A stretch of 64,000 nucleotides of DNA from Streptomyces xylophagus (GCF_000716435.1 NZ_JNWO01000030.1:1-64000), one strand, 5' to 3'; counted from the stretch's first letter, positions 8,166-17,288 are shown. The notes: a model not told the origin generated them from the sequence alone. Numbers and translations: made by a program.

Positions 8166-9617
8166 GTGTCCGTGTCCCCCCTCTTTCCGGCCCTGGCGAA
8201 CCCGGGCGAGCAGCCCGCTCTCCGGTTCGGTGACCGTTCCCTGACGTACGCGGAGCTGGGCGCGGCGGCGGACGCCCTCGCGGCCCGGTGCGCGGGCGCC
8301 GGCCGGGTCGCCGTGTGGGCCACGAACTCGCTGGAGACGGCCGTCGCCGTGGTCGCCGTACTCCGGGCGGGCCTGGCCGCCGTCCCCCTCAACCCGAAGT
8401 CGGGCGAGAAGGAACTCGGTCACATCCTCGACGACAGCGCGCCGACCCTGATCCTGGCCGCACCGGGCGACGAACTCCCTTCTCCGCTACGCCACTTGGA
8501 GCGCGTCGACGTCGAGGTGCGGGGTGTCGGGGGCGAGGGTCCGGCCGTCTCCCCCGGCGACGAGGACCCCGCCCTCGTCGTCTACACCTCCGGCACCACC
8601 GGCCCGCCCAAGGGCGCCGTCATCCCGCGCCGGGCGATCGCCGCGACGCTGGACGCGCTGGCCGACGCCTGGCAGTGGACCGGCGACGACGTACTCGTGC
8701 ACGGGCTGCCGCTGTTCCATGTGCACGGGCTGGTGCTGGGCATCCTGGGCCCGCTGCGGCGCGGCGGTTCGGTGCGGCACCTCGGCAGGTTCAGCACGGA
8801 GGGCGTGGCACGGGAGTTGAACGACGGCGCGACCATGCTGTTCGGCGTGCCGACGATGTACCACCGCATCGCGGAGACGCTCCCCGACGACCCCGAGCTG
8901 GCCAAGTCCCTCGGCCGCGCACGGCTGTTGGTCTCAGGCTCGGCGGCGCTCCCGGTCCACGACCACCAGCGGATCACCTCGGCGACCGGCCGCCGCGTCA
9001 TCGAGCGCTACGGCATGACGGAGACCCTGATGAACACGAGTGTCCGCGCGGACGGTGAGCCACGCGCGGGGACGGTGGGCGTCCCGCTGCCGGGCGTGGA
9101 CCTGCGCCTGGTCGAGGAGGACGGCACACCCCTCCCCGTGTACGACGGCGAGAGCGTGGGCGAGATCCAGGTGCGCGGGCCGAACCTCTTCACCGAGTAC
9201 CTCAACCGGCCCGACGCGACGGCCGCCGCGTTCACCGCCGACGGCTGGTTCCGCACCGGCGACATGGCGGTACGCGACCCCGACGGCTACGTCAGGATCG
9301 TCGGCCGCAAGGCCACCGACCTGATCAAGAGCGGGGGTTACAAGATCGGCGCGGGCGAGATCGAGAACGCGCTCCTCGAACACCCCGGGGTACGCGAGGC
9401 CGCCGTCACCGGCGAACCGGACCCCGACCTGGGCGAACGGGTGGTGGCGTGGATCGTCCCGACGGACCCCCAATCTCCTCCGGCACTGGCCGAGTTGGCG
9501 GATCACGTGGCGAACCGCCTCGCCCCGCACAAACGCCCCCGCGTCGTCCACTACCTCTCCGCACTCCCCCGCAACGACATGGGGAAGATCCTGAAGCGCG
9601 CCCTGACCGATGGCTGA
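8166..9617 (+). CDS. matB: Malonyl-CoA synthetase (acyl-CoA synthetase family)
   Basis: A 483-aa AMP-forming ligase starting at GTG 8166, 9 bp after AAGGAG. It has the ATP-binding loop VVYTSGTTGPPKGA, VIERYGMTETLMN, RTGDMAVRDPDGYVRIVGR, GYKIGAGEIEN and the C-terminal catalytic lysine in NDMGKILKRAL. Length and sequence closely match the Streptomyces MatB enzyme, which makes malonyl- or methylmalonyl-CoA from the free acid, ATP and CoA. It overlaps the carboxyltransferase gene by 8 bp, so both likely act in supplying malonyl-type CoA. Confidence 0.88.
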   Translation: MSVSPLFPALANPGEQPALRFGDRSLTYAELGAAADALAARCAGAGRVAVWATNSLETAVAVVAVLRAGLAAVPLNPKSGEKELGHILDDSAPTLILAAPGDELPSPLRHLERVDVEVRGVGGEGPAVSPGDEDPALVVYTSGTTGPPKGAVIPRRAIAATLDALADAWQWTGDDVLVHGLPLFHVHGLVLGILGPLRRGGSVRHLGRFSTEGVARELNDGATMLFGVPTMYHRIAETLPDDPELAKSLGRARLLVSGSAALPVHDHQRITSATGRRVIERYGMTETLMNTSVRADGEPRAGTVGVPLPGVDLRLVEEDGTPLPVYDGESVGEIQVRGPNLFTEYLNRPDATAAAFTADGWFRTGDMAVRDPDGYVRIVGRKATDLIKSGGYKIGAGEIENALLEHPGVREAAVTGEPDPDLGERVVAWIVPTDPQSPPALAELADHVANRLAPHKRPRVVHYLSALPRNDMGKILKRALTDG

Positions 9618-11574
9618 GCGCCTCTCGGCCCGCGAGACCCTGGCCGTCGTCACCGACGACACCACCTTCACCGAACTCCCGTACCCGGCACAGGAGTCCA
9701 AGCCCGACGGCCCCCTCGCCTGGCAGGGCTACGACGCCTCGCGCGCCCGCGCCGCCGACCGCACCGGCGAGTCGGAGTCGGTGGTGTGCGGCACGGCGAC
9801 GGTGGCGGGCACGCGGGCGGTGCTGATCGCGTTCGAGTTCGGCTTCCTCGGCGGCTCGCTGGGGGAACGCACCGGAGACCGCATCGAGGCGGCCTACGTG
9901 TATGCCCGTGAACACCGGTTGCCGGTGGTGCCGTTGATCGCCACGGGTGGCAGCCGGATGCAGGAGGGCATGATCGCCCTGACCCAACTCCAGCGCGTGG
10001 CACGGCAGTCGGCGCTCACCAGAGAAGCCGGCCTCCCGCAGATCGCGGTACTGCGCGACCCCACCACGGGCGGCGGCTGGGCCACCCTGGGCGCGGGCGC
10101 CGATGTGATCCTGGCCCTGCCCGGCGCCCAGGTCGGCTTCGCGGGCTCCCGAGTCCGCCCACCCGACGCGGACCCCACGGCGTACACGGCAGAGGCCCAG
10201 GTCGCAGCGGGCGCGGCCGACGCGATCGTAGAACCGCATGCCCTGAGGGAGACCCTGGGAAGGTGGCTACGGCTGCTGACCACACCGTGGGCGGGACAGG
10301 CACCGGTGCCGGCGGCACTCGACGCGGAGGGCCTGCCGGCCAGTGGGCGGGAGGGCACGTCACCTACCCTCGGTACCGACCCACCGGCGGTGGCCGCGCG
10401 AGACACGACGCAGGACTCCCTACCGGCCCGGCACCCCGAGACCGGCCTCCCGTGGAGCGGGCGGGAGAACGCGTCACCCACCTCCGGCGCGACCGACTCC
10501 CCAGTGACCGCGCGAGACGCGACGCAAGGCTCCCGACCGCCCCGGCACCCCGAAACCGGACCGGGGAACGCGTCACCCACCCCCAGCGCGACCGACTCAC
10601 CAGTGACCGCGCAAGACGCGACGCAAGGCTCCCGACCGCCCCAGCATCCCGAGACCGGACCGGAGAACACGTCACCCACCCCCAGCGCGACCGACTCACC
10701 AGTGACCGCGCAAGACGCGACGCAAGGCTCCCGACCACCCCGGCACCCCGAAACCGGACCGGGGAACGCGTCACCCACCCCCGGCACGACCCACACTCCC
10801 TCGACCGGCCGCGACACGGCGCAGGACTCCCCACCGGCCCAGCACCCCGAAGCCGGCCTCCCGGCGCCCGGGCGGGAGACAGAGCAACACGCCCCGTCGG
10901 CTCAGCTCAGCCCGGCCGAGGCGTCGGCGACCGCGCACGCGGCCGTGCGGCACCTCGCGGACGGGCTCCCGGGCAGCGGTTGGGAAGCCGTGCGGCGTGC
11001 CCGCTCGGCTCAACGGCCGCGCGCTGAGCGGTACTTGGACGTCTACTTCACCCACCGGCTGGCGATCAGCGGTGACCGGTGCGGTGGCACCGACGCGGGG
11101 ATGCTGTGCGGGTTCGGTGAGCGGGAGGGGCGGACGGTCGCGTATGCCGCGCAGGGCGGGACGGCGACCCGTCCCGCCGGGTATCGGACCGCCGCCCGGC
11201 TGATCCGGCTCGCGGAACGGCTCGGTATCCCGGTGCTGACGCTGGTGGACACCCCGGGCGCGGCGAACGACGCCGAGGCGGAGCGGCAGGGCGCGGGGGC
11301 CGCGATCGCGGATCTGTTCGGCGCGGTGGCGTCGGCCCGGGTCCCGCTCACCACGCTGCTGATCGGCGAGGGCGGCTCCGGCGGCGCGCTGGCACTGGCC
11401 GCGCCGGGCAACACCTGGGCCACACCGGACAGTTATTTCTCGGTGATCGCCCCGGAGGCGGCCGCCGCGATCCTGAAGCGGGCGCCGGAGGACGTGGAGG
11501 CAACGGCCGATCAACTCCGCATCCGGCCGCAGGACTTGGCGGAGTTGGGGGTGATCCGGACGGGGCCCGTCTGA
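9610..11574 (+). CDS. Fused carboxyl transferase (AccD/AccA-like) with expanded central repeat
   Basis: A 654-aa protein overlapping matB. Residues 1-240 resemble a carboxyltransferase beta half (FLGGSLGERTGDRIEAA, ATGGSRMQEG, LRDPTTGGGWATLGAGADV). Residues 465-654 resemble the alpha half (GTATRPAGYRTAARLIRLAE, VDTPGAANDAEAERQGAGAA, LLIGEGGSGGALALA). In the related enzymes biotin-borne CO2 is moved to an acyl-CoA. Between the halves lies a ~180-residue Pro/Thr/Ser/Arg-rich segment of 33-residue repeats that looks disordered. No biotin carboxylase or carrier gene is nearby. Confidence 0.8.
   Translation: MAERLSARETLAVVTDDTTFTELPYPAQESKPDGPLAWQGYDASRARAADRTGESESVVCGTATVAGTRAVLIAFEFGFLGGSLGERTGDRIEAAYVYAREHRLPVVPLIATGGSRMQEGMIALTQLQRVARQSALTREAGLPQIAVLRDPTTGGGWATLGAGADVILALPGAQVGFAGSRVRPPDADPTAYTAEAQVAAGAADAIVEPHALRETLGRWLRLLTTPWAGQAPVPAALDAEGLPASGREGTSPTLGTDPPAVAARDTTQDSLPARHPETGLPWSGRENASPTSGATDSPVTARDATQGSRPPRHPETGPGNASPTPSATDSPVTAQDATQGSRPPQHPETGPENTSPTPSATDSPVTAQDATQGSRPPRHPETGPGNASPTPGTTHTPSTGRDTAQDSPPAQHPEAGLPAPGRETEQHAPSAQLSPAEASATAHAAVRHLADGLPGSGWEAVRRARSAQRPRAERYLDVYFTHRLAISGDRCGGTDAGMLCGFGEREGRTVAYAAQGGTATRPAGYRTAARLIRLAERLGIPVLTLVDTPGAANDAEAERQGAGAAIADLFGAVASARVPLTTLLIGEGGSGGALALAAPGNTWATPDSYFSVIAPEAAAAILKRAPEDVEATADQLRIRPQDLAELGVIRTGPV
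10340..10860 (+). repeat. In-frame 99-bp tandem repeats in carboxyltransferase gene
   Basis: About five units, the middle three nearly identical. The string ACGCAAGGCTCCCGACC begins at 10522, 10621 and 10720, giving a 99-bp (33-codon) period. Outer units are more diverged. Because the period is a multiple of three, expansion keeps the frame. Confidence 0.85.
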
Positions 11575-11783
11575 GTCACCTGGCTTCGCCGACGCCGCGT
11601 CACGAGAGCACCCTCCACTGCCCCTTACCTAGCCTTCATTTCGGGCATAACAGACAAATACCCCCATTTAGCGGCACCCCGCCCGGCCCACCACAAGGCG
11701 CGCCCGCTCCCCCACCCCCGCACGATGCGAAAGAGGCCCGCCACCCGGCGACGCCCCGGTCCGCGTTCTCGGGAGACCCTGCC

Positions 11784-12824
11784 ATGACCGTCAGTCTGGA
11801 GCAGTTGCGACGCTGCCATTTCGCCGTCGACCTGGGCGCGGCCCGCACCCGCGTCTACGTCAAGGGCGCCGGGCTCGTCGTCGACCAGCCGTCCGCCGCC
11901 GCCGTGAACACGCGGACCGGCGCGCTGATCGCCGTAGGAGAGTTCGCGGAGAAGATGACGGGCCGTACGCCCGACTACATCCGGGTCGTGCGACCGGTCT
12001 CCGGTGGGACCGTCGTCGACATCGAGATGGCGCAGCGCATGCTGCGGCATCTGATCGGCGACAAGGTCCGCCGCGCGTTGCGCCGCAAGCCCCGGCTGCG
12101 GGCCGCCGCCTGCACCCCGCACGACGCCGATCCGCTGGCCCAGCGGGCCGCGATCGAGACGCTGGTCGGGCTCGGCGCGCGCCGGGTGGAGTTGGTCGAC
12201 ACGCTGATCGCGGCCGCCGTGGGGTGCGGGCTCCCCGTCGAGCGGCCCGAGGCCACCATGATCATGGTGTGCGGGGCCGCCGCGACCCAGGTCGCCGTCC
12301 TCTCCCTCGGCTCCATCGTCACCGCCGAACGCATCCCGGTCGGCGGCGAGGCCGTGGACCACGCGATCGTGCAACACCTGCGCCACGAGCACGAGTTGAT
12401 GCTCCCCAGCCAGTCCGTACGCCCGCTCCAGCTCGCGCTGTCCGGCAACGGACTCACCCCGCACGGCCCGGCCCTGACCGAGATCCACGGGCGGGACGTG
12501 GCGACCGGCCTCGCCCGTTCCGTGCAGGTCGACACCGCGGCCGTACGGGACGCGATCGAGACGCCGCTGACCGCCGTGCTCGACGGTATCGGCCGGGTGC
12601 TGCGCAACTGCCCGCCCGACCTGGTGGCCGACCTCGTCGACCGCGGCATCATGATGGTCGGCGGCAGCGCCCTGCTCCCCGGCCTCGACCAGATGCTGCG
12701 CGCGGCGACCGGCATGCCGGTGCACATCGCGGAGCGGCCGGACGTGTGCGCCGTACAGGGCCTGGGTTACATGCTGGAGGGCAAGATCGAGCCGCTGGTC
12801 CTGGACCCGCTGGCGACCACCTGA
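11784..12824 (+). CDS. mbl: MreB-like actin homologue (Mbl)
   Basis: A 346-aa actin-fold protein. Phosphate-1 loop region is FAVDLGAARTRVYVKGAG, then RPVSGGTVVDIEMAQRMLRH; the later nucleotide motif is GIMMVGGSALLPGLDQML. Streptomyces carry a second MreB-type gene, mbl, near matB, which fits this location. Mbl contributes to spore-wall assembly with MreB. Several MreB consensus positions are altered (DLGAA for DLGTA; AAAT for the usual GGGT), so nucleotide turnover may differ. The 209 bp before it (11575-11783) contain no other gene. Confidence 0.87.
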   Translation: MTVSLEQLRRCHFAVDLGAARTRVYVKGAGLVVDQPSAAAVNTRTGALIAVGEFAEKMTGRTPDYIRVVRPVSGGTVVDIEMAQRMLRHLIGDKVRRALRRKPRLRAAACTPHDADPLAQRAAIETLVGLGARRVELVDTLIAAAVGCGLPVERPEATMIMVCGAAATQVAVLSLGSIVTAERIPVGGEAVDHAIVQHLRHEHELMLPSQSVRPLQLALSGNGLTPHGPALTEIHGRDVATGLARSVQVDTAAVRDAIETPLTAVLDGIGRVLRNCPPDLVADLVDRGIMMVGGSALLPGLDQMLRAATGMPVHIAERPDVCAVQGLGYMLEGKIEPLVLDPLATT

Positions 12825-14266
12825 GCCCGGAACCGGCCGAGGCGAGTGACGGCGCCCCCGATCTCTCCCGCCTCCTCGAAGCCGTCCTGAGCGTCGGTTC
12901 CGAGCTCGAACTGCGCACCACGCTCCAGCACATCGTGGACGGCGCGGCCGAGCTGACCGGCGCGCGGTACGCGGCGCTCGGGACGACGGACCCCGGGCAG
13001 GACGGCCTCACCGAGATCCGCACGAGCGCGGTCGCGCCCCCGTCCCCCGGCGCCCTGAGCGTCCCGATCCACGTCCACGACGAGGTCTTCGGCCACCTCC
13101 ACCTCGCCGGGAAACGACACGACGCCCCCTTCACCGCCGAGGACGAGCAGCTCCTGCGCGTCCTCGCCGCCCAGGCCGGCATCGCGATCGGCAACGCCCG
13201 CCTGTACGAGACGGCCCGGCAGCGCGAACGCTGGATCGAGGGCGCGGCGGCCGTCACCACCGCCCTGCTCACCGGCGAGACGGCGGCCGACGCGCTGGCG
13301 ACGGTCGCGGAGGGCGCCCGGGCCCTCGCCGACGCCGCCGCGGGCGTGATCCTGCAGCGCACCGAGGCGGGCGGCATGGAGATCGTCACCGCGTCCACCT
13401 ACGAGGACCCCGGCGACATCGTCGGTACGACCATCGAGCCCGGCAGCCCCGTCCTCGTCCAACTCCTGGGCGGCGAACCGGTGTTCATCGACGACTCGGC
13501 GACCGACCCGCGCATGACGACGCATGTACGGCACCGGTTCGGCCCCAGCATGATGCTGCCGCTCCAGGCCGAGGGCCGCCTCATCGGCACGCTCGCCCTC
13601 CCGCGCCGCCCGGGCGACCGCCCCTACACGGCCGTAGAACGTCTGCTGGCGACGCAGTTCGCCTCCCAGGCCGCCCTCGCCCTGGTCCTGGCCGACGCCC
13701 AGCACAGCCGCGAACGCCTCGCGGTCTACGAGGACCGCGACCGCATCGCCCGCGATCTGCACGACCTGGTGGTCCAACGCCTGTTCGCCACCGGCATGTT
13801 GCTGGAATCCACACAGCGCAGAGCCGGCACGACCGACCCGGCCCACGCACTCCTCGGCCGCGCCGTCGACGAACTCCAGTCGACCATCCAGGAGGTCCGC
13901 ACGGCGATCTTCGCCCTGCAACAGCCACCGGCCGAGGCCCCAACGACCTTCCGCGGCAAGGTACTTCGGGAGACGGCCGGCGCGTCGGCCGTGCTCGGCT
14001 TCCAGCCCTCGACCCGCTTCAAGGGCCCGGTGGACACCCTCGTCCCCGACCAGGTGACGGCCCCACTCCTCACCACCCTCCGCCGCGCCCTCACCGCCGC
14101 GTCCCGCCGCCCCGGCGTCTCCCGCCTGGAGATCACGGTCGACGTGACGACGCCGTTGCCGGACGGCCGGGACGCCGTACGACTGAAGGTGTACGACGAC
14201 GGAGGCACCGGTGACGACAGCGGCAATAGTCATGGCACGACGGTGAGTTGGCAGTCGCCCCTGTGA
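12746..14266 (+). CDS. GAF-domain sensor kinase-like protein with degenerate ATPase domain
   Basis: 506 aa if started at GTG 12746, which overlaps mbl by 79 bp; CTG 12821 at the mbl stop is another possibility, and the conserved part begins near LSRLLEAVLSVGSELEL. Two GAF-type domains follow, then a HisKA_3 H-box (IARDLHDLVVQRLFATGMLL) as in DevS/NarX kinases. The C-terminal ATPase region is short: the N-box position reads LRRALTAASRR and only a DDGGTGDD piece of the G-box is visible. It may be an inactive kinase. No response regulator is adjacent. Confidence 0.75.
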   Translation: MRRTGPGLHAGGQDRAAGPGPAGDHLSPEPAEASDGAPDLSRLLEAVLSVGSELELRTTLQHIVDGAAELTGARYAALGTTDPGQDGLTEIRTSAVAPPSPGALSVPIHVHDEVFGHLHLAGKRHDAPFTAEDEQLLRVLAAQAGIAIGNARLYETARQRERWIEGAAAVTTALLTGETAADALATVAEGARALADAAAGVILQRTEAGGMEIVTASTYEDPGDIVGTTIEPGSPVLVQLLGGEPVFIDDSATDPRMTTHVRHRFGPSMMLPLQAEGRLIGTLALPRRPGDRPYTAVERLLATQFASQAALALVLADAQHSRERLAVYEDRDRIARDLHDLVVQRLFATGMLLESTQRRAGTTDPAHALLGRAVDELQSTIQEVRTAIFALQQPPAEAPTTFRGKVLRETAGASAVLGFQPSTRFKGPVDTLVPDQVTAPLLTTLRRALTAASRRPGVSRLEITVDVTTPLPDGRDAVRLKVYDDGGTGDDSGNSHGTTVSWQSPL

Positions 14267-14285
14267 GAGCGGGGCCGACGAGGCG

Positions 14286-14387
14286 TCAGTACGGCAGGAT
14301 CCGGCCCGAGGGCGTCCTGCGGTCGATGGTGTCGTCGCGGGGCGCGGCGGGCCGGCGAATCACGCGAACACGGATCTGTCGGTTCAT
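14286..14387 (-). CDS. Small basic protein, 33 aa
   Basis: ATG 14387 is preceded by GGGAGGG at a good distance and encodes a 33-residue, Arg-rich peptide beginning MNRQIRVRVIRR and ending GRILPY. There is no membrane segment. The strong ribosome-binding site is the main evidence. Function unknown; it may be a small regulatory or ribosome-associated peptide. Confidence 0.45.
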   Translation of the reverse strand: MNRQIRVRVIRRPAAPRDDTIDRRTPSGRILPY

Positions 14388-14508
14388 GGCGCCCTCCCGA
14401 GGCTCATATCTCCTATGCCCCTCTCCTATGCCCCACACTCTTCCTCGCGACGCTCAAGAACATCGCCCTTGCGGAGGCACTTGGCCTGCCTCCCGGGAAG
14501 GAGCGACA

Positions 14509-14545
14509 AGGGGCCGGCTCCTCCCGAGGGAGGAGACCGGCCCCT
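14509..14545 (-). terminator. GC-rich hairpin terminator
   Basis: AGGGGCCGGCTCCTCCC pairs with GGGAGGAGACCGGCCCCT with one small irregularity. It lies 17 bp beyond the stop of the secreted protein gene and could also end rightward transcripts. Confidence 0.75.
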
Positions 14546-14561
14546 GAGTCGGGCGAGAGGG

Positions 14562-15086
14562 TCAGCTCAGGCCGAGGTCCGACAGCGCGGTCGTCCAGTC
14601 GGTGAGGATCGCGTCCTGGGCGTCGGAGAGCGTGACGGTGCCGGCGCAGACGGCCTTCTTGAGCTTGTTCTCGACGGTGTCCTTGTTGGCGGCGGTCTTG
14701 GTGCCGTACTCCGGCTCGGGCCAGAGGTTGAGTGCGCTCTTGGGGGCGCCGCCGAGTTCGAGGGGGAGGAAGTGGTCCTCCTCGTAGTCGGAGGTGCTGG
14801 TGTCCGTGTAGCCGTACTCGACGATCTGCTTCTTCTTCAGCGCGGTGGTGTAGGAGCTGGAGGGCCGGACGGTCGCGGTCCACCCGGAGACGCAGATGGT
14901 GGTGTCGATGGTGGACTGGGTGACGTCCGGGTTGAAGTCCCCGGGCTGACAACTGGGGTCGGGGAGCGGGAGGTAGTCCTGGCTGCAGCTCTGCGCGTGC
15001 GCGGTGCCGGCGGCCACCGTGAGGCCGGCGGCGGCGAGCGCGAGGGAGGAGAGGGCGGTGACCAGGGAGCGGGATATGTGGGGCAT
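14562..15086 (-). CDS. Secreted protein with HNH-like motif
   Basis: A 174-aa protein starting at ATG 15086 behind GGGAGAA. It has a typical Sec signal (SLVTALSSLALAAAGLTVAA, AHA cleavage) and a mature domain containing YEEDHFLPLELGGAP, LNLWPEP and DAILTDWTTAL. The DH...LELGG...NLWP pattern resembles secreted HNH-type proteins of actinomycetes, though the full nuclease motif is not certain. Five mature Cys could form disulfides. It probably acts outside the cell; nuclease activity is inference. Confidence 0.72.
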   Translation of the reverse strand: MPHISRSLVTALSSLALAAAGLTVAAGTAHAQSCSQDYLPLPDPSCQPGDFNPDVTQSTIDTTICVSGWTATVRPSSSYTTALKKKQIVEYGYTDTSTSDYEEDHFLPLELGGAPKSALNLWPEPEYGTKTAANKDTVENKLKKAVCAGTVTLSDAQDAILTDWTTALSDLGLS

Positions 15087-15305
15087 GGGGGTTCTCCCGG
15101 AGCGATGCCCGGCAGGAATTCCGGGCGGTCGTGAGCATGACAGCACCGGGATCATCTATGCGGGTAGAGCCCTTTGCCGGTCCCGAAGATCCCTTTGTTG
15201 AATGTTTCAGTACGCAGGGACCGACGGAGGGGAAGTCATGGCTCGCGCTTGGTTGTCGGCACCGCGGCCCGGGGCCGGTGACGGTCCCCGCCTAACGTGA
15301 GACCC

Positions 15306-16145
15306 ATGACCACGTTGACGCTTCTGCATCCCGGCGCCATGGGCGCGAAAGTCGGCGGCCAGGCGGCACTTGCGGGTGCCCGGGTGCTGTACGTCCCCAC
15401 CGGCCGCAGCGCCGCCAGCCTCCAACGGGCCCGGGAGGCAGGCCTGGAGGCGGCCGAGTCCCTCGAATCAGCCCTGGAGGCAAGCGACTTCGTGTTGTCA
15501 GTCTGCCCGCCGCACGCGGCGGAGGACGTGGCGCACGAGGTTCTCGCGCGCCCTTTCCGGGGTGTGTACGTGGAGGCCAACGCCATCAGTCCGGACCGTA
15601 CGAGGCGCATCGCGGCGGCGTGCGTGGAGCGCGGCGTACCGATGCTGGACGGCTCGATCGTCGGCGGCCCGCCGGGACCGGGCAGCGCCCCGCGCCTCTA
15701 TCTGAGCGGCGACGCGAAGGAAGTCGCCCGCGTGGCAGGGGTGTTCGAGGACACCCAGGTCCTGGCCCGCCCCCTCGACGCGGAGATCGGTGCCGCGTCG
15801 GCGCTGAAGATGGCCTACGCCTCGTACCAGAAGTCGGCCCGCGCCCTGGCCGCCGTGTCGCACGCCCTCGCCGCGAGCCACGGCGTGGCGGCCGAACTGG
15901 CCCGCGAGGCAGGCTCGTTGACGTCCAACATCCTCGCGGAGACGGACCAGCTGCCCAGCGTCGCCGCCCGCGCGTGGCGCTGGGCGCCGGAGCTGGAGGA
16001 GATCGCGGACACCCTGCGCGCGGCGGGCCTGCCGCCGGCCCTCGCGGAGGGCGCGGCGACGGTGCTGCGCCGGTGGAACGACGACAAGGACCGCTTCGAC
16101 CTGCCGGTGGAGGAGGTGCTGGCCCACCTCCGCACGGAGGGGTGA
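15306..16145 (+). CDS. NAD(P)-binding dehydrogenase with DUF1932 C-terminal domain
   Basis: A 279-aa protein; ATG 15306 begins MTTLTLLHPGAMG. The N-terminal Rossmann domain has GAMGAKVGGQ and LSVCPPHAAEDVA. The middle SIVGGPPGPG and ALKMAYASYQKSARAL correspond to the catalytic lysine region of beta-hydroxyacid dehydrogenases. The C-terminus matches the DUF1932 helical domain. It probably oxidises or reduces a hydroxyacid; the substrate is unknown. It stands alone and is convergent with the lipoprotein gene, with a 1-bp gap. Confidence 0.8.
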   Translation: MTTLTLLHPGAMGAKVGGQAALAGARVLYVPTGRSAASLQRAREAGLEAAESLESALEASDFVLSVCPPHAAEDVAHEVLARPFRGVYVEANAISPDRTRRIAAACVERGVPMLDGSIVGGPPGPGSAPRLYLSGDAKEVARVAGVFEDTQVLARPLDAEIGAASALKMAYASYQKSARALAAVSHALAASHGVAAELAREAGSLTSNILAETDQLPSVAARAWRWAPELEEIADTLRAAGLPPALAEGAATVLRRWNDDKDRFDLPVEEVLAHLRTEG

Positions 16146-16146
16146 C

Positions 16147-16662
16147 TCAGGGCGCCGTCGTGGGCGCGACGGGACGCAACTCCCGTACGGTTCCGCCGAG
16201 TCGGGAGCGGAACCCCTCCAACAGCTCCGGCGACGCGCTGACGACCCAGCGGGTGCCGACGAGGTACTTGCCGCCGTACATCGAAGCGGTGTCGAGCCAG
16301 GTCTCCTTGAACCGCTCCTCGGGGAACGTGGTGATCCGGTACTCGCCCTGCCCTGTCCGGCACTGGCCCTCGCGCAGTTCCTCCGCCTCGATCCGGATCT
16401 CGGCGGTGCAGCCGGTCAGGCCGGCGATCACCTCGACCTTGGCGGGGGCGACGACGCCGGCTTCGGGCGCAGCGGTCACCGAGGTCCCGGCCGACTTGCG
16501 TTTCTCCTCCGCGACATCCTCGCCCCCGCCGCAGGCCACGGCCAGCGGGAGCAGGGCGAGTGCGGCGCTTCGGCGCAGGCGGGCGGCGTGGGCTCGGGGT
16601 GATGACTGCGGTGTCTGGTGGGTCACGACAGGGGGTACGGGTGTGCCGCGGCGCCTGTTCAC
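16147..16662 (-). CDS. Small lipoprotein of unknown function
   Basis: 171 aa from GTG 16662 (GTG 16626 is an alternative). After an Arg-rich N-region comes a hydrophobic stretch (SAALALLPLAVACGGG) ending in a lipobox with Cys. The mature domain of ~115 residues has two further Cys (TGCTAEIR, EGQCRTGQ) that may pair. No enzyme motif is recognised. It lies 10 bp downstream of a two-helix membrane protein, suggesting co-transcription. Confidence 0.75.
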   Translation of the reverse strand: MNRRRGTPVPPVVTHQTPQSSPRAHAARLRRSAALALLPLAVACGGGEDVAEEKRKSAGTSVTAAPEAGVVAPAKVEVIAGLTGCTAEIRIEAEELREGQCRTGQGEYRITTFPEERFKETWLDTASMYGGKYLVGTRWVVSASPELLEGFRSRLGGTVRELRPVAPTTAP

Positions 16663-16672
16663 CCCGGGGCGG

Positions 16673-16876
16673 TCAGCCCTGGGCCAGCACCAGGATCCCG
16701 CCCAACAGCAGAAAGACCCCGCCCGCGAAGGCCAGCCCGGCGAGACCGGCCAGCACCGCCGGCCGCAGGATCACCGACGACGACGGCGCCGCGGCCGCGC
16801 TCAACTGCCTGCGCCGCAGCCCGAGGGCGCGGATACCGGCGAGGACGGCCACCAAGCCGATGATCAGGTACGCCAT
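16673..16876 (-). CDS. Small two-helix membrane protein
   Basis: A 67-aa protein. ATG 16876 is preceded by GGAGGAG. It has two hydrophobic helices (AYLIIGLVAVLAGIRALGL and AVLAGLAGLAFAGGVFLLLG) joined by a basic loop. It sits between the candidate immunity gene (4-bp gap upstream) and the lipoprotein gene. Function unknown; a link to toxin protection is only suggested by position. Confidence 0.7.
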   Translation of the reverse strand: MAYLIIGLVAVLAGIRALGLRRRQLSAAAAPSSSVILRPAVLAGLAGLAFAGGVFLLLGGILVLAQG

Positions 16877-16880
16877 GACG

Positions 16881-17288
16881 TCACTCCTCCACACTCCCCC
16901 ACTGCGCTTCGTAACTCGGCGGCCATTCCTCCGAGAAATCGAAGAGCGCGGGATCATTTCTCCGTCGCACGGCTTCCCGCCAGGACGGCCGCCCGGAGAC
17001 CACAAAGCTCATTCCCTCGGGATCGATCAGATATGTCGAATCGGAGTCCTCCGCCGGAATTCCGGCGAACTCAGAGATTCTCCGGAATTCTACAGGAGGA
17101 GCCAGACGGACACGAAGCGAATGGTAAGTCGGCCGTACGAGCATGAATTCGACGTGGCCGAAATACACTTCCACGCGAGTTGTCGTGCCGTCCAGCCGGG
17201 ACGGATCGCTTCTGATGATCAGCTGCCGGTGCGAAGGGTCGTAGTTCCAGATCTGGAACGCCCGGCCCGATCTGACGAACTCAGCCAT
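16881..17288 (-). CDS. Candidate immunity protein for RHS toxin
   Basis: A 135-aa acidic cytoplasmic-type protein. ATG 17288 has GGAGTG upstream and begins MAEFVRSGRAFQIWNYDPSH. There is no signal peptide or membrane segment. It starts 11 bp after the stop of the giant RHS gene, which is the usual position for the cognate immunity gene of a polymorphic toxin. Its base composition is somewhat less GC-rich than its neighbours, as is the toxin tip. The assignment is by position and size, not by recognised family. Confidence 0.6.
   Translation of the reverse strand: MAEFVRSGRAFQIWNYDPSHRQLIIRSDPSRLDGTTTRVEVYFGHVEFMLVRPTYHSLRVRLAPPVEFRRISEFAGIPAEDSDSTYLIDPEGMSFVVSGRPSWREAVRRRNDPALFDFSEEWPPSYEAQWGSVEE

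Noticed and set aside
12224..12745. Upstream extension of the sensor-kinase frame through mbl
   Set aside because: Arg/Pro-rich shadow of the mbl frame; coding resemblance begins only near 12840.
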